Source of the DNA: Lunularia cruciata
Lineage: Eukaryota; Streptophyta; Marchantiopsida; Lunulariales; Lunulariaceae
NCBI GenBank assembly: GCA_948567375.1
Contig: OX419761.1
Span: 22,694,501-22,758,500, forward strand
Direction: 5' to 3'
Length of the DNA: 64,000 bases
Made by a program: the position numbers and the translations under genes. Positions 25,293 to 36,488 of this stretch are shown one piece after another; within the stretch, counting starts at the first letter, position 1; every line of letters starts with the position of its first letter. The notes under the pieces are model-generated. The model saw nothing but the letters and a program-made list of their open reading frames with translations, made no database searches and was not told where the DNA came from.

Positions 25293-25630
25293 ATAAAGGA
25301 GAAGCAGGCCAATGCATTGCAAACTACAAGAGAAATACAAGCTCAAAGAAAGGACATGCATGACAGGGCATACAACCTATTACTATTCAAGAGGGAACTT
25401 AGTGCTTTTATATGACAATTGCTGAATATTTTTTCCTAGAAAAACGCACTTGAGGTAGATGTGGCTATACCTAGAGTTGCATATTTTTGTAAATAGTTCT
25501 CTTCAACAAGCAGATTTGGAAGAAAACCCTTTTGCAAACAGAGTAAATGGTTGGAGGATATGTCAATATTGGACAATGGACTCTAAAGTAGAAGAAATAC
25601 ACTAAGCAAATGTTTGTGGGTACACTCACA

Positions 25631-25646
25631 TTTGAGGGAAGGGGTA
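25631..25646 (+). other. Polypurine tract before the 3' LTR
   Basis: TTTGAGGGAAGGGGTA lies immediately before TGTGGTACCCACA (25647) and about 50 bp after the end of pol. This is where the plus-strand primer of an LTR retrotransposon must sit. It shows that the family A LTR begins with TGTGGTACC and that the LTR-borne gene has the same direction as pol. Confidence 0.8.
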
Positions 25647-25699
25647 TGTGGTACCCACATTTTTTGTTTTTTTATAGTTTTCAGGATAGGAAGTGTATC

Positions 25700-26885
25700 T
25701 TTTAGTAGAAAGGGAAGATACACAAAGAGAAATTTTGTGTTTTGGATCCAATGTAAGAGACCCAATCCAACCCAATGAAGTAAACTTTGGCTCAGAGGAG
25801 ATGAAGACTTGGATTAGCCTTGGAAGGATAGAAGAGCCAAAGTGAGTACACTTTGCATCAAAATGAGGAACCCAATGTGAGGATCTTTAACAACCTTGAC
25901 TCAGGACGTACCAACCAAGAAGGTACACTTGCAAATGGTTACTTCATGTGAGATAAATTCAAAAGTGACAAGAGAAATGCATGTGGAAGAGGTGATTCTT
26001 AATTGAAGTTTGATTGAAGAATGATGGTGAATCAAAAGAGTATAAAATTGAGACCTTGTCTAGGAGAATTTGCAATGTTGAAAAATTATAGTGTACCTTT
26101 GCATATCTTTGAGAATTGAGCTAGAGCTGATAACCAAATCATGGGATTTTTGTGTGTGGAGCCAAGTATAGAAAGAAGCATGATGCTGTTGAGGGGAGGG
26201 AAATAGGTTTTGGCCATCATGGTCCAAAATCCTATAATTAGAAGAGTTCATATGGTAGCCGGGTTCAAAGCCTTGAATTTGTAGAAAGGGCAGATAAATG
26301 AAGAGAAATGTTGTATTTTGGATCCAAAGTAAGAGATCCAATCCAACTTGAGGAAGTAGACTTTGGCTTGGAGGAGATGAAGACTTTGATTGGACTTGGA
26401 AGGACCAAAGATCAAAGATCCAAAGTGAGGACACTTTTGCATTGGAATGAGGAATCCAATCCAACAATCCTTAACAACCTGGACTCAGGCCATACCAGCC
26501 AAGAAGGTACACTTGCAAATGGTTACTTTGTGTGAGGATAAATTCAAAAGTGTCAGGAGTAACAAATGTAGAAGAGGTGATTCTTGACTGAAGTTTGATT
26601 GAAGAATGAAGGTGCATCAAAAGAGTACAAAATCAAGACTTTTTCAAGGAGAATCAGCAATGTTGAAAGTTTAGCTTATACCTTTGTGTAGCTTTGATAA
26701 TTGGGATAAATTTGACAACCAAATTGCAGGATTTCTATGTGCAAAGCTGAGTATAAAAAGAAACACAATGCCGTTGATGAGAGGTAAATAAGTTTTGGCC
26801 ATCTTGGTCCAAAACCTTGTAATTAGAAGAGTTGATATAGTGGTCAGGTTTGAAGTCTTTCACTGACTTTGGATCACTTTTTTAG
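25700..26885 (+). repeat. Tandem duplication of the LTR 5' part (period about 576 bp)
   Basis: Two consecutive diverged copies: for example TTTTGGATCCAA at about 25740 and 26316, GAGGAGATGAAGACTT, and AAGAAGGTACACTTGCAAATGG in both. Copy A3 has only one such unit (15240-15850), so the duplication is specific to A6 or its sublineage. It lies upstream of the protein gene in U3. Confidence 0.75.
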
Positions 26886-28240
26886 CATGGAATTGGAATC
26901 TTGATTTTTAAGGGTTCAAGACTGAGATTATTATAGCAATTGTCAAGACGGTCATGTAACACCCATTTGTGCATGTATGTGCTTTTGATATTTATTTTGG
27001 TATTATAAGTATGTGAGAGATATTAGTTATATAGAGATAAAGGACTGTTCTACACTAGTCATGGTTGGCTAAAGTTAGTTATAGTTAAGATAGAGGGGAC
27101 CTTACTTTGGAGGAAGTGGATAAGATGAGGACTACTACTTTGGATTCTAGTGTATTGACTTGGTATTATCCTTAGGTGCTTGGCTTTGAGGAAAGAGTTG
27201 AGAACTCTTGGGTTAAGAGTCCTTGAATCCTTGACTTAGAGGTTATCCTGGATCAAGATAAGAATACATGCTTAGGAGAATATTCCTATGAATATGGATA
27301 TTCCTTCACTTTAGACTTTATTTGACCTTTAGCCTAGTAATTTGAGTTACTCTAGTAATTAGTAACTTTGGTGCATAACTATCTCACAAGTATATAAACT
27401 AGAGGTGAGGAGGTACTCATCACCCTTTTATTTGCAACTATCTCTCTCTCATTGAGCTCTCTAGTGAGAAATGGTTTGAGTCTTGGAGTGTTAGCCTTGG
27501 AGGAGTATGATGAAGTTGGGGTTCTTTGCCTTCAAGTCCATGGTGCGCTACCATAATAGCCATCAAAGGTTCATCTTAAGTGAGAGACAGGCCGGCTCAC
27601 AGTCCAAATGAGGAGAACAAGAGAGAAAACTATGCTTGTTGATTGAGGCAGGTTGGAGGTTAGTGTTAGGAAAGGATGCAAGAGAGCCTATGGGGATTGC
27701 CTTTGATTAGAAGTGCAATTTGGCAGAAGAAAGAGAGAAATTGAAGGCTTCCTTCAATGAACCTTGGAAGAAGAATGGCTACAAAGTAGATACCTATACC
27801 TACCCAACAAGGTAAAGTATCATTGGGACTATAATGGGAATGATGAAGCCAGATTGGACTACATATCCCATTGCAAAACAACAAGTTGTGTTTCTCCATC
27901 TCATGTTTGCAAGAGAGAGTGTAAATTGGGTGAGATTTTTCAACCTAAGGACGGTAGTATGGTGGCAAATGGATTGGCAACTCCAATAATTTGTGACTTT
28001 TGCAGCCCACTTTTATTAAGGTTTGAATTTGCTTACTCCCAAGGAGGGAAGACATATGGTGTACCATTTTCATCTAGATTTGCATCAAGATGTGGATGAG
28101 GAGGAGCAGTAGTACATGGCAAAAGTGCAATAGAATGACCAATACTTTGCCAAAATTGGTAGGGAGAAGACATTGGTAGTACTTATCTCTTGATCAAAGA
28201 AGGGGACCTAACCCAAGGATACTATCTCTCCAACTCTCCT
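26870..28240 (+). pseudogene. N-terminal remnant of the LTR-borne protein in A6
   Basis: The WNW-type start (about 26875-26950) is followed by the inserted LTR and then by continuing frame pieces: YKVDTY (27779 onward), MKPDWTTYP, FLHLMFARESVNW, LNLLTPKEG and HFHLDLHQDVDEEE (to about 28110). Only the N-terminal domain is left, in shifting frames. Confidence 0.6.
26955..27601 (+). mobile_element. Solo LTR of a second retroelement (TGTAACACCC type)
   Basis: A 647-bp block from TGTAACACCCATTTGTGCATG to GGCCGGCTCACA. It has a TATATAAAC promoter box about 440 bp in, and CTCTCTCATTGAG shortly after. It interrupts the family A protein frame, which resumes directly after it. The flanks GGTCA and GTCCA are only partly alike, so the 5-bp duplication is uncertain. 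A second copy is at 33153-33752. Confidence 0.75.
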
Positions 28241-28521
28241 TGACTATAGTCAAGTAGAGTTTGAAGGCTCTTATGATGATACGGTTCTTGTCCTCTTATT
28301 CTTTGATTGAGTATGAACTTGATGGACCTCCAAGTTGGCCATCCTTCTTTGTCAAATAATAAAAAATTGTCCTCCCATGGCTCTTCCAAGGTCATGTAGT
28401 GAAGTGTGAACCTTCCTTCTTGGATGACAAAGACTTGTTTGTCCTCCTCCACAAAGTACTCATTGTCTCCCCATGTTGGAGCCCATTCTACCTGGTTCAC
28501 TAATGTGGAAGGTTGCATCAA
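28222..28521 (-). pseudogene. Unidentified 99-codon frame, retroelement-like context
   Basis: Open on the minus strand from the ATG at 28521. Motifs include EDKQVFVIQEGRFTL, EPWEDNFLLFDKEGWPTW and a Lys/Arg-rich end. The sequence looks constrained (aromatic and acidic pattern) but I do not recognise it. It lies between truncated A6 and family B sequence and could be the start of a gag-like protein or part of the decayed family B element. Confidence 0.35.
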
Positions 28522-30293
28522 AAGTCACTATGTGTTGGCATGTTGAGACTTACCACATGTTGTGCACCACACATTTGGTCAAGCATTCAAAAGAACCTTT
28601 TTTCATTCTCTTGCACCAACCATTCGGACTTTGACGTCAGTAAACTCTTTGATGAGGTCTTCCAATTTTGAACCTAGTTGTGCAGGTGTCTTTAAGTTGT
28701 ATTGCACCTTAGGTCTTTGAATGCCTTGTTTTTATAATAATGCCTGGTTTTCAATTCCGTGGTACTGCTTGTGCGGTGAGCTTCAAAATCCACTCATTGC
28801 ACAAGTTCACTCCTTCAAATCATTCAATGCACACCCTGATCAGGGGCAAGTGCTTATGTGGTACTAAGTATTGAAGACCTATTGTGAAGTTCCTCACCTC
28901 TACTCTTGCCTAAACATTGAACAACATACAAAATGAAGGACACATAATCTACAAAGGAGTAGGCTCACTCTTTATTGGAAATCAAAGGCTATTACAAAAA
29001 ATAACAAATATAAAAGCCAATGGTACTCAGCCTTATGTACAAATCTAGCTCCAAGCCGAAGGGATCAGAATCCCAAGTGAATCCTAAAAACTCCTGATCT
29101 AAACTGTCCATCATTGATTTTACTAGCCTAATCTTATCTCATCCTAATCATGTGCAAATGCATATGCATATGCATATGATTAGGCTCCTACACATGTCAG
29201 AGGAGATATCAGACTTTTCCTATTCAAGTTTTAGTATACAACCCAAGTACATGTATAAAACCAAGGGCACTTCTCCACAAGTATATACAATTTTGAGTGC
29301 ACTCATCCTCAACTCTACACGACAATGAGTGCCACTTAAATCTGAGTGCATTCCTCTAAAATATATACAATGCTAAGTGCAGAGATAACTGGCCTACTCA
29401 AAGTGCTCAACTATTGCACAAATCTAAGTTTCTAATCCTCATTAAAGAATACATGCCTTACCAAAGAAATTCCCCTCGGGAGACTGACTTGGATTGGAAC
29501 TACTAGGAGTGAAGTACTTTGTTCACTTCTCATGTATCTAATGAGTTGGTATGTTAGGGCTTGATACCTAGCTATCTCCAGCAAGGAAGTTTGGCATACT
29601 TCATTGAACTTCTTGTCTAAGTGCTCCTTCAAGTGCATTGATAGGCTGTTCATGTGTTCCTCCTCATAGGCATGATTTTGTAGGTGCTAGACTTGCATCT
29701 TCAGTTCATGGCATTTGGTCCTCAAGGCACACATTGCTCCTTCTTCTTTTGTGGTACCCACATTTTTTTTTCTGCTTATTTATGGAGAAGAAGTGTACAG
29801 ATAAGCTATATTGTGCCTGTATGGCATCAGAAGGTGAAGAAAGGTGTCCTTGGGTTGAAACCCAAGGTAAAGTGACTTTGTGTCACAAGATGAAGTACTC
29901 GGATTTGCCCTGTCAACCTGCAATCCAAAGTAAGGAGACTTTGTCTTGGGGGTGCTCATCCCAGGGCAAGGATAGTGTAACAACTTTCCTTTAGGGTTGG
30001 ACATTCAAGAAGGTACCGTGCACAAAAATGGCTGGCCTATAAATGGGAGGAAATTGACAATGACACGAGCATGCAGAAGGTGTGATTTCTTGGTAGAAAC
30101 TTGAAGTGAAGAGAGATGGAGGAAGCGCGCCATTATAAAATTTGGGCTACAGACAAAGCAATGACAAGTAATTATCCATTGCCGTTAAGAAGTCATCTTG
30201 TGGGAGATCGTGGGAAAGGAAGTGTAGTCAAAGACACGTTGGTGTGTAGAGAGGAGTTCAGGAATCAATAGGAAGAGTAGCCCCCAACCCAGA

Positions 30294-32728
30294 ATGGAAG
30301 GGAGAAAGATGGGAGGTGGGAAGAAGAACTCTAAATTCACAATGAGAAATCGTGCGATTCGGAGCTTAGATGTGATCATGAGAATCAAGATCTTGAGCAA
30401 GCTTCGGATCACCTTCTTGGCATGGAATTGGAACGTTAGCTTTCCATGTTTCATGGCTGAGATCATCGAGAGTAAGTGTCTTGATGGCCCCGAGGGAGAA
30501 GGGAAGAGAGGAAATCTGGCTTGATGGATAGAGTCAGATTGGAGGTTAGTACTCAGAAGAGAGGCAGGTGATGAGCAGGGATCCACATTCTTGGAGGAGG
30601 GAGAAGTAGCTGAAGAAACCCAAGAGGTGAAAGATGCCTTCTCTTCAACACGCACAAAGAATGGCTACAAGGTCAAGAGTTATAAGGACCCAATGAAAAG
30701 AGGCATCGTAGTAGCAATGATGGCTATCTTGAAGCCGGAGCAAACCACTTATGTGATGAAGCATCAAGCGGTATTCCTCCACAAGATGTTTGTAGGGGAG
30801 CCGATCAATTGGCCAAAGTGTTTTCATCAACGGGTGAGACAGATGGTGTGGAACTTGCGAGACAAGTCGCCTCCACATTACATTGTGCCATTTGCAGCCC
30901 ACTTCTATTTGGGACTGAACTTGCTGAACGCGGTGGAGAGACACAAGATAATGTTGCACTTCCACCTTGATTTGAGAAGAGATGCAGATGTAGAGGAGTA
31001 GCAGTACATCTTGCAGATAAGGAGCAATGACGAGTACTACGTGTAGACGGGGTAGAGTGTGCAGTTGAAGGTGAACACTCCAAAGTAAAAGAAGAGGAGT
31101 CAACAAGGCAAAGAAGAAGAAGCGGTGACAAGACCTCAAAAGACAAGGGAAGTAAACTCGAGGAAAGGATTGGTGGTCATTGCATTGTCGAAAGAGGAGT
31201 CAAAAGGAGAGGCTGAGTGCAAGGAAGAAGACCTGGACAAGGAGGAAGAACCCAAATTCACATTGAAGAGTGCGGAAATGAGCAGCAAGAGCAAAGATGG
31301 AGGGGAGATGCAATTGGTACCCAAGGAGGACAAAGGACAGATGGAAATAGAAGAAGAATGTAACTTACACACAGAAGAAGAAGTTCCAGAGCAGGAGGAG
31401 AAGCGCGTGACCATTCAACAAGGAGTTTGCTATAGAAGGAAGGCAAAGTATGAAGCGGGGTCAAGTAAGGTAAGAGAAGTGGAGAGTGGAAGTTTGGGGA
31501 GCAAAGAATCCATCCCAATAAGGCAATTGCGGCTGAGAAGGTGAGTGTCAAGTGAAGAAGAAGCAAAGAAGGAGAAAAGTCTGCAAGTCAAGATAAGCTC
31601 AAGTGGAGGAGTAGAGTATCTAAGGGAGATTGTGTGCCCATTGTTAGTAAAGTTGGAGCACAAGAAGAAGGAGATGCGATTGAAGTGTTCAGAGGTGAAG
31701 AGTGTATTGCAGGTGTTAGCACGATTAGAGGAAGAGAACTCAAAGTTGAAGAAGAGTGTAATCTGAGGTGAGGAAGAGAGAGAAGTACTACAAATAGATG
31801 CAGTGGTACAGAATCAAGTAATTGAGAACTTGAAGAGAGAAGTGGGGAGTAGAGAAAGAATCAAAGAGCAAAATGTCATAGCAAGAGAAAGGCAAATAGC
31901 AGAGTATGGAATTTTGAAATAGCAATTTGCTGATTCTTGATTAAACATTATTCATGCTATGGCAAGGGTAGCAGAAAAGGAGCAAGAGCTTGATCAAGTG
32001 ATGGAGAGTGTAGAAGAAAAGAAGCAGCTCTGGCACAGGGAGTTGACCGTGAGGTATAGAGAAGAAGAAAGACTTAGAGAGTTACTCCGTAATGTGGAGA
32101 ATAAGATTGTGCAGAGGGAAAAGGAAAAGGAGACAATGAAAGCCGAAGTTCAAGGCAAAACTGGCAATGTATAGGGAAGATTGGCTTGCAGATCAAGAAC
32201 AAGAGAGATGAATGAGACTTGAGCCATTGAAGGAGATTGTAACAAAGATAAATGTGATGCTGAGTACAAAAGCCAATGTCCGGATCAAAGAAAAGAGATT
32301 GCACAAGTTGAAGCTATTGGTGCAAGAGACAAGGAGGAGAAATGCAAGGGATAAAGATTTGAATGCCTTGCTGATTAGTCTCAGAACTCATGTAGATATG
32401 AAGATATTAGACGATAATATCACGATTTGATTAGACTTTGTAAAATTAGAGATAGATAAACTTTGGAAGGATGTAAGAGAGAAACCCAAAGTAGATGATG
32501 TAGGAGTATAGATATCTTTGGAGTTACCAGTGGAGATGTTAGAGAAGAGTGGGTCGAGAGATAAAGAGTTAGATGGGTTACCTGTTAATGTAATTGTAGA
32601 TTAGAGTGAAGAATTAGTAAAATTGGTAGAGGATTTAGTAGTTGTGAAACCCAAGGATAGAGTAGTATGTGAGGTTACTTTGGGATTGGGATTGGAAACC
32701 GAAGAAGAAGTAGACATCAGATCGGAAT
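30294..32728 (+). pseudogene. LTR-borne coiled-coil protein, copy in A7
   Basis: Second-best copy. The start MEGRKMGGGKKNS... (30294) is supported by a matching GGGKKNS in A5. Then FLAWNWNVSFPCFM, an in-frame stop after GNLA, and an open stretch 30591-31001 with YKVKSYKDPMKRG, KPEQTTYVMKHQAVF and HFYLGLNLL. The acidic middle is open (31125-31544), then VEYLREIVCPLLVKLEHKKKE (31545-31766). The coiled coil (31959-32430) and a conserved C-terminal tail ending near 32728 finish it. Identity with A5 follows the protein frame over its whole length. Several stops make it non-functional as it stands. Confidence 0.7.
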
Positions 32729-32844
32729 AGTAATAGTTTTGAGATTTGAAGAGGCAAATATGAGGTGCATTGTCATTTTGGATTTTTAGGTTGTTAGAGG
32801 TGTTAGGAAATGGTATAGTTATTAGTAACTATCATTTGCTTGAC

Positions 32845-32852
32845 TATTTAAA
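32845..32852 (+). promoter_or_regulatory. Conserved TATA-like box of the family A LTR
   Basis: TATTTAAA about 115 bp after the stop of the LTR-borne gene. The same box is in A1 (882-889, minus), A2 (4828-4834, minus), A4 (17733-17739, plus) and A5 (22145-22151, minus), at the same distance from the gene end where the end is present. If it is the retroelement promoter, everything upstream, including the gene, is U3, and R/U5 is the remaining 600-700 bp. Confidence 0.55.
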
Positions 32853-33106
32853 GGTGGAATTCATAGTCATATGTTGTTTAGTGCTCAGAATTTTGGAGAA
32901 ATAGATCAAGCAAAGTGTTGTGAAACAGTGCTCATCGTTTGAGCTTAATTTTGAGTATCAATTTTTTGTGTGTGCTTGTGAGTGTTTGGAGAATTCTGAA
33001 GTGCAAATCAAAGTGCTTGTTGGATGTTGGATTCCACTGTCTTGATTTTCATTCTATGTGTTTGATCTTGAGTGAAGTGCAATCAAAGCAATGCCTTGGC
33101 AGATCT

Positions 33107-33752
33107 GTAACACCCATTGAGGATAAAGTGAAAAATTAGTCTGGGGGTAAATGTAACACCCATTTATGCATGTGTGTGATATTTTGATATTTAGCTTGGT
33201 ATTAAAAGTACTTGAGAGATATTATTTATATAGAGATAAAGGATGATTCTACATAAGTCATGATTAGCTAAAGTTAGTCATAGCTAAGATAGAGGGGACC
33301 TTACTTTAGAGGAAGTAGAAAAGATGAGCACCACTATTTTGGATTTTAGTGTGTTGACTTGATATTATTCCTAGGTGTTTTGCTTTGAGGAAAGAGTTGA
33401 GAACTCTTGGGGCCGCAAGCCTTTTTGTTTTGGATTCTTCTTTAGTCAAGGATAGCCCATGTGAAGGAATCCTTGACTTAGTGGTTGGGTCAAGATAAGA
33501 CCACATGCTTAGGGGAATATGCCCATGTGAATGGATATTCCTTTCTATTTTTTGACTTTACTTGACATTCAGCCTAGTAACTTGAGTTACTCCAGTAATT
33601 AGTAACTTTGGTGCGTAACTATTTCACAAGTATATAAACAAGGGATGAAGAGGTACTCATCATCCTTTCATTTGAAACTATCTCTCTCTCATTGAGTTCT
33701 TTAGTGAGCAATGTCTTGAGTCTTGGAGTGTTAGCCTTGGAGGAGGAGTTGG
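33107..33752 (+). mobile_element. Nested remnant of the TGTAACACCC retroelement
   Basis: Inserted in the R/U5 part of A7. It starts with 10 bp of an LTR start (TGTAACACCC, 33107), then about 36 bp of internal sequence ending in a polypurine-like GTCTGGGGGTAAA, then an LTR (33153 onward) similar to 26955-27601, ending near 33752 within GAGGAGGAG. It reads as an internally collapsed element: a stub of one LTR, the polypurine tract and most of the 3' LTR. The A7 sequence resumes at once with TTGGTAGTATTCTAC. Confidence 0.7.
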
Positions 33753-34553
33753 TAGTATTCTACATTTGTGAGTGCAACATAGAGTTGATGTGAAACAATT
33801 TTGATCAAGGAAGTTGTGCCTTCAGGGGAGTGGTGGAACACATTCTGGGGTGAAGTCATTTTTTAGTGAAAAGCCATTTTTTGGGAGAGCCTAAATCATC
33901 ACAATCAAGATTTTTTGGAAAGATTTGATAGAGTTGTGATAAAGGAGTGTTAATTTGTGACAAGACTACAAGTCAGTGCTTGTTACTCTTTTCTAGGTGT
34001 AGTTTCTACCAGAGAGATTAAAGAAGAACCCAAGAAGACCTGAAGTTGTTACTTTGCTTTGTATTTGACCAATTTTGACCAGTATCTCTACGGGAATGAA
34101 CTTTACTTACATGATTACCACAAAAGTGATATTTGTTGGGTTGTCACATCTTCAAAATCTCTATGAATAGTGCCAGGTCTCCTCTAGTTGACATAGTGCC
34201 TTCAATTGGTCTGCTTCTCTTTGCTTCAACTATTTGCTCCATTTGGCCTTTTGATTTTCCATCATTTGGAAGCTTTTTGCATTCTTAACTCTCTCTTCCT
34301 TGGCCTTCTTGGTGAGATGCTCTAGTTGCACTAATACTTCCTTCTATAACTCTTGCATTTGCAACTCCAACATTACTGCTTGTTCATGTTTCTCTTTTAG
34401 AGCACTCCAAGTGCTCTTTACCTCCTTGCACTTGCTGCAAATTGGTCTTCAACTTCCTTCTTGAACTAATCAAACTCAAGGCAGAGTGCCTTCCGATCCT
34501 CTTCAAACCTCCTGGTCTTTGATGCTTGATGACCTTGTTTGTTTTCTGCTATG

Positions 34554-35254
34554 TTAATTCTCCTCTTCTGCTCCTGGTTCTCCTACAACAAGGCACTTAC
34601 CTTCAAAGCCTCTGCCTTGTATAGGTCTTTGGCCTTCACTGCCTTTTCCTTCACCAGATCTTCTCTTGCCTTCCAAGCATAGACCTACTTGTGCATGGCT
34701 TTGATTATAATGTTTAGTCCACCATATTAGGGCACTTGGCTTGATACTGGTGCAACAACATCTCCAAGAATTTGCAGTGCAATGCCCACCAAATAGATAA
34801 TGAAGCTTGAGCCCTTCCACACCTGTACCAACTTGGAACTTGTGGGTGCCTCCTTCAGGTGCAGCCTCAAGAAAATTAGTTACAATGTTGGCATCCACTT
34901 CTTCTTTGTGATATTTATGATTTGATCCTCTTCCTCTATCTGATCCTTGGCCTCCTCTTCTCTCTCTGGCCAAAGTTCTTGGTCCTTTGAGCACATGGCC
35001 TGATCTTGCATCTCAGCTGTTGCTTCTTCTTCCTGCATATCCAGACTCAATGATGCCTGCTTGGGAAATGGCGCTTCTTCCATTATGTGCTCTTCTTCAT
35101 TTATATGGCCTTTGTCCATGTATTGGTCCTGCACTTGGGGAGAAAACTGAGTACTTTCCCATATTTCTTCTCCTTGTTTGTTCTCTCTTGAAGCAGAGGT
35201 TGATCCTTGCAAAGTGAAGGATCCTTTCTCCTCTTCATATTTGTCTTCATCCAC
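34554..35254 (-). pseudogene. LTR-borne protein homologue in family B2
   Basis: Two overlapping frames on the minus strand: 35254-34880 is very acidic and Gln/Glu-rich, and 34994-34554 is Gly/Arg-rich in another frame. They match the acidic middle of B1 (about 9240-8950), for example the EEEKGSFT and LWPE words. Coiled-coil sequence follows to about 34160. Decayed. Confidence 0.45.
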
Positions 35255-35510
35255 CTCTATGTCCTTGGTGCAAAGTCACTCTCCCACATGCTGGAAATAC
35301 ATTTACCAACCACTTTCTCTCATGCCACACTTGGATGTTGAGTGTCAATGGTTATCCTGTAGGTAATTTTCCTTGGTGGCACATGCCATTGGAGGCAAGT
35401 GCCATTGGTGGCAAGTTCAAATTGCAGCCGCACTTCTGTCCAAGTTCCAAGGTAGCACTCGGCACTTGAGTCTGTATGCCTCACCTGTGGGCACTCCGAG
35501 TGCTGCATCT

Positions 35511-35666
35511 CTTGCAAGCACTCTAAATAATCCCTTAACACTTTGAGTGTTGTTCCATCCTCAAGCATTGGAGGTAATTCTACACCTCTCTTGCAAGCAC
35601 TCTAAATAATCCCTTAACACTTTGAGTGTTGTTCCATCCTCAAGCATTGGGGGTCATTCTAAACCT
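35511..35666 (+). repeat. 79-bp direct duplication
   Basis: CTTGCAAGCACTCTAAATAATC... through CCTCAAGCATTGG appears twice in a row with almost no change (units start at 35511 and 35590). A recent local duplication inside family B2. Confidence 0.8.
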
Positions 35667-36488
35667 CTTTTAGTGCTTCTCAACTTCTTTTGACACCACT
35701 TTTCTTGGCACCCTAACACTAGGCCATGTAACTCATGTGGCCTCTAAACCCATTCTTTGTGTCAGTATTCATGATTATCCTATATCACTTTGAGTGCTGA
35801 ACATCCTACAAGTAGGGGGCCTGAGAGTACTCAAGATTATCCTCCATCACTCTAGCTTGCCAGGGTCATTCCTCCAAGTGCCCCTCCATTTGAGGTGCTT
35901 CTTTGAGTAATTCCATCATTCCAAGTGGTTCTCTAGCACTAGGCCTGATATGATCAACAAAAGGAAATTTTGAAAAAATGGGAGCACCACAACATGCAAA
36001 GGCATCTTCATGGCATCTTTGGTCAGATGTTATTCTCCCACATATAAATGATTCTCCTCCACTCATTTCCCATGTACTAGGCTTGCCCATCAAGTGCCAA
36101 TGGTTGGCTTGAGTATAACAGCCCTTCATAGCAACTCCTAGCTGATCTGGCAATGCATTCAAAATCAAGGCAGCATGTAAGTGCAACTTTCAAGGGGTAC
36201 TTGGCACTTGGGCCTGTAAGCATCCAACCGGTGAGCATTCAAAGTGCTCATCATCCTTCAAGCACTCCAAATGGTACAACAACGCTTCAAGTGCTCTTCC
36301 TACATAAAACACTTAGGATTATCCTACATCTGTCTGATATTGGTCAACCCTCCAAGATGAGTACACAACTACAAGTGGCATCTTCTTTTAGGGGTATTCC
36401 CCTAGTAATTACAGATCCCCATGGTCTCTCTCTAGCACTTAAGCATGATTTGATCAACAAAAGCAAATTTTGAAGAAATGGGAGCATC

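Larger units (their letters stand above)
19735..25590 (+). pseudogene. Ty3/gypsy pol polyprotein, decayed and split by a solo LTR
   Basis: Order on the plus strand: end of reverse transcriptase (19735-20000; HPKKCFF, LRAFLGHLRYYRHF); RNase H-like region (20040-20420); integrase zinc-binding region (about 20690-20870; GGHYA then CDACQRT); integrase core and GPY-like region (20880-21475; TPYNPKVNG). The frame is cut at 21475 by family A solo LTR A5. It resumes at 25298 (REIQAQRKDMHDRAYN) and ends near 25570 with NPFANRVNGWR, the usual end of gypsy integrase. Stops and frameshifts are frequent. Gag, protease and most of reverse transcriptase are missing. A polypurine tract and LTR A6 follow at once. 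Confidence 0.85.
25647..28250 (+). mobile_element. Family A giant LTR, copy A6 (3' LTR, truncated)
   Basis: Begins at TGTGGTACCCACATTTTTTG directly after the polypurine tract. Its 5' part is duplicated in tandem (about 25700-26885). Then comes the start of the LTR protein gene (26870-26954), interrupted by an unrelated LTR (26955-27601). The frame resumes at 27602 and matches the other copies up to about 28240, where similarity stops. The coiled-coil part, TATA box and R/U5 are absent, so the 3' half was lost, probably when the neighbouring family B copy inserted or by deletion. Confidence 0.75.
29750..34148 (+). mobile_element. Family A solo LTR, copy A7 (full-length, with nested insert)
   Basis: A 4,399-bp copy from TGTGGTACCCACATTTTTTTTT (29750) to GGGTTGTCACA (34148). 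The flanks TCTTT (29745-29749) and TCTTC (34149-34153) form a 5-bp duplication with one transition; family B sequence lies on both sides. It holds the whole protein gene (30294-32728), the TATTTAAA box (32845-32852) and R/U5. An insert of the TGTAACACCC element sits at 33107-33752, so the LTR itself is about 3.75 kb, close to A5. Confidence 0.88.
28250..36488 (-). mobile_element. Family B giant LTR sequence, copy B2, split by A7
   Basis: 28700-29749 matches B1 around 7300-7500 and beyond (shared words such as CAAGTTCACTCC, AGGGGCAAGT and TGAAGGACAC). After the A7 insertion, 34149-36488 matches B1 around 8000-10790, including its coiled-coil frame and end. Two ends of the family B type occur: GGGAGCACCACA at 35982 and GGGAGCATCACA at 36488. 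So two B copies, or a duplicated end, are present. Left limit uncertain. Confidence 0.5.

Noticed and set aside
29750-34148. DNA transposon with unlike ends
   Set aside because: No terminal inverted repeats; TG...CA ends, 5-bp duplications, a primer-binding site and a polypurine tract fit an LTR element instead.
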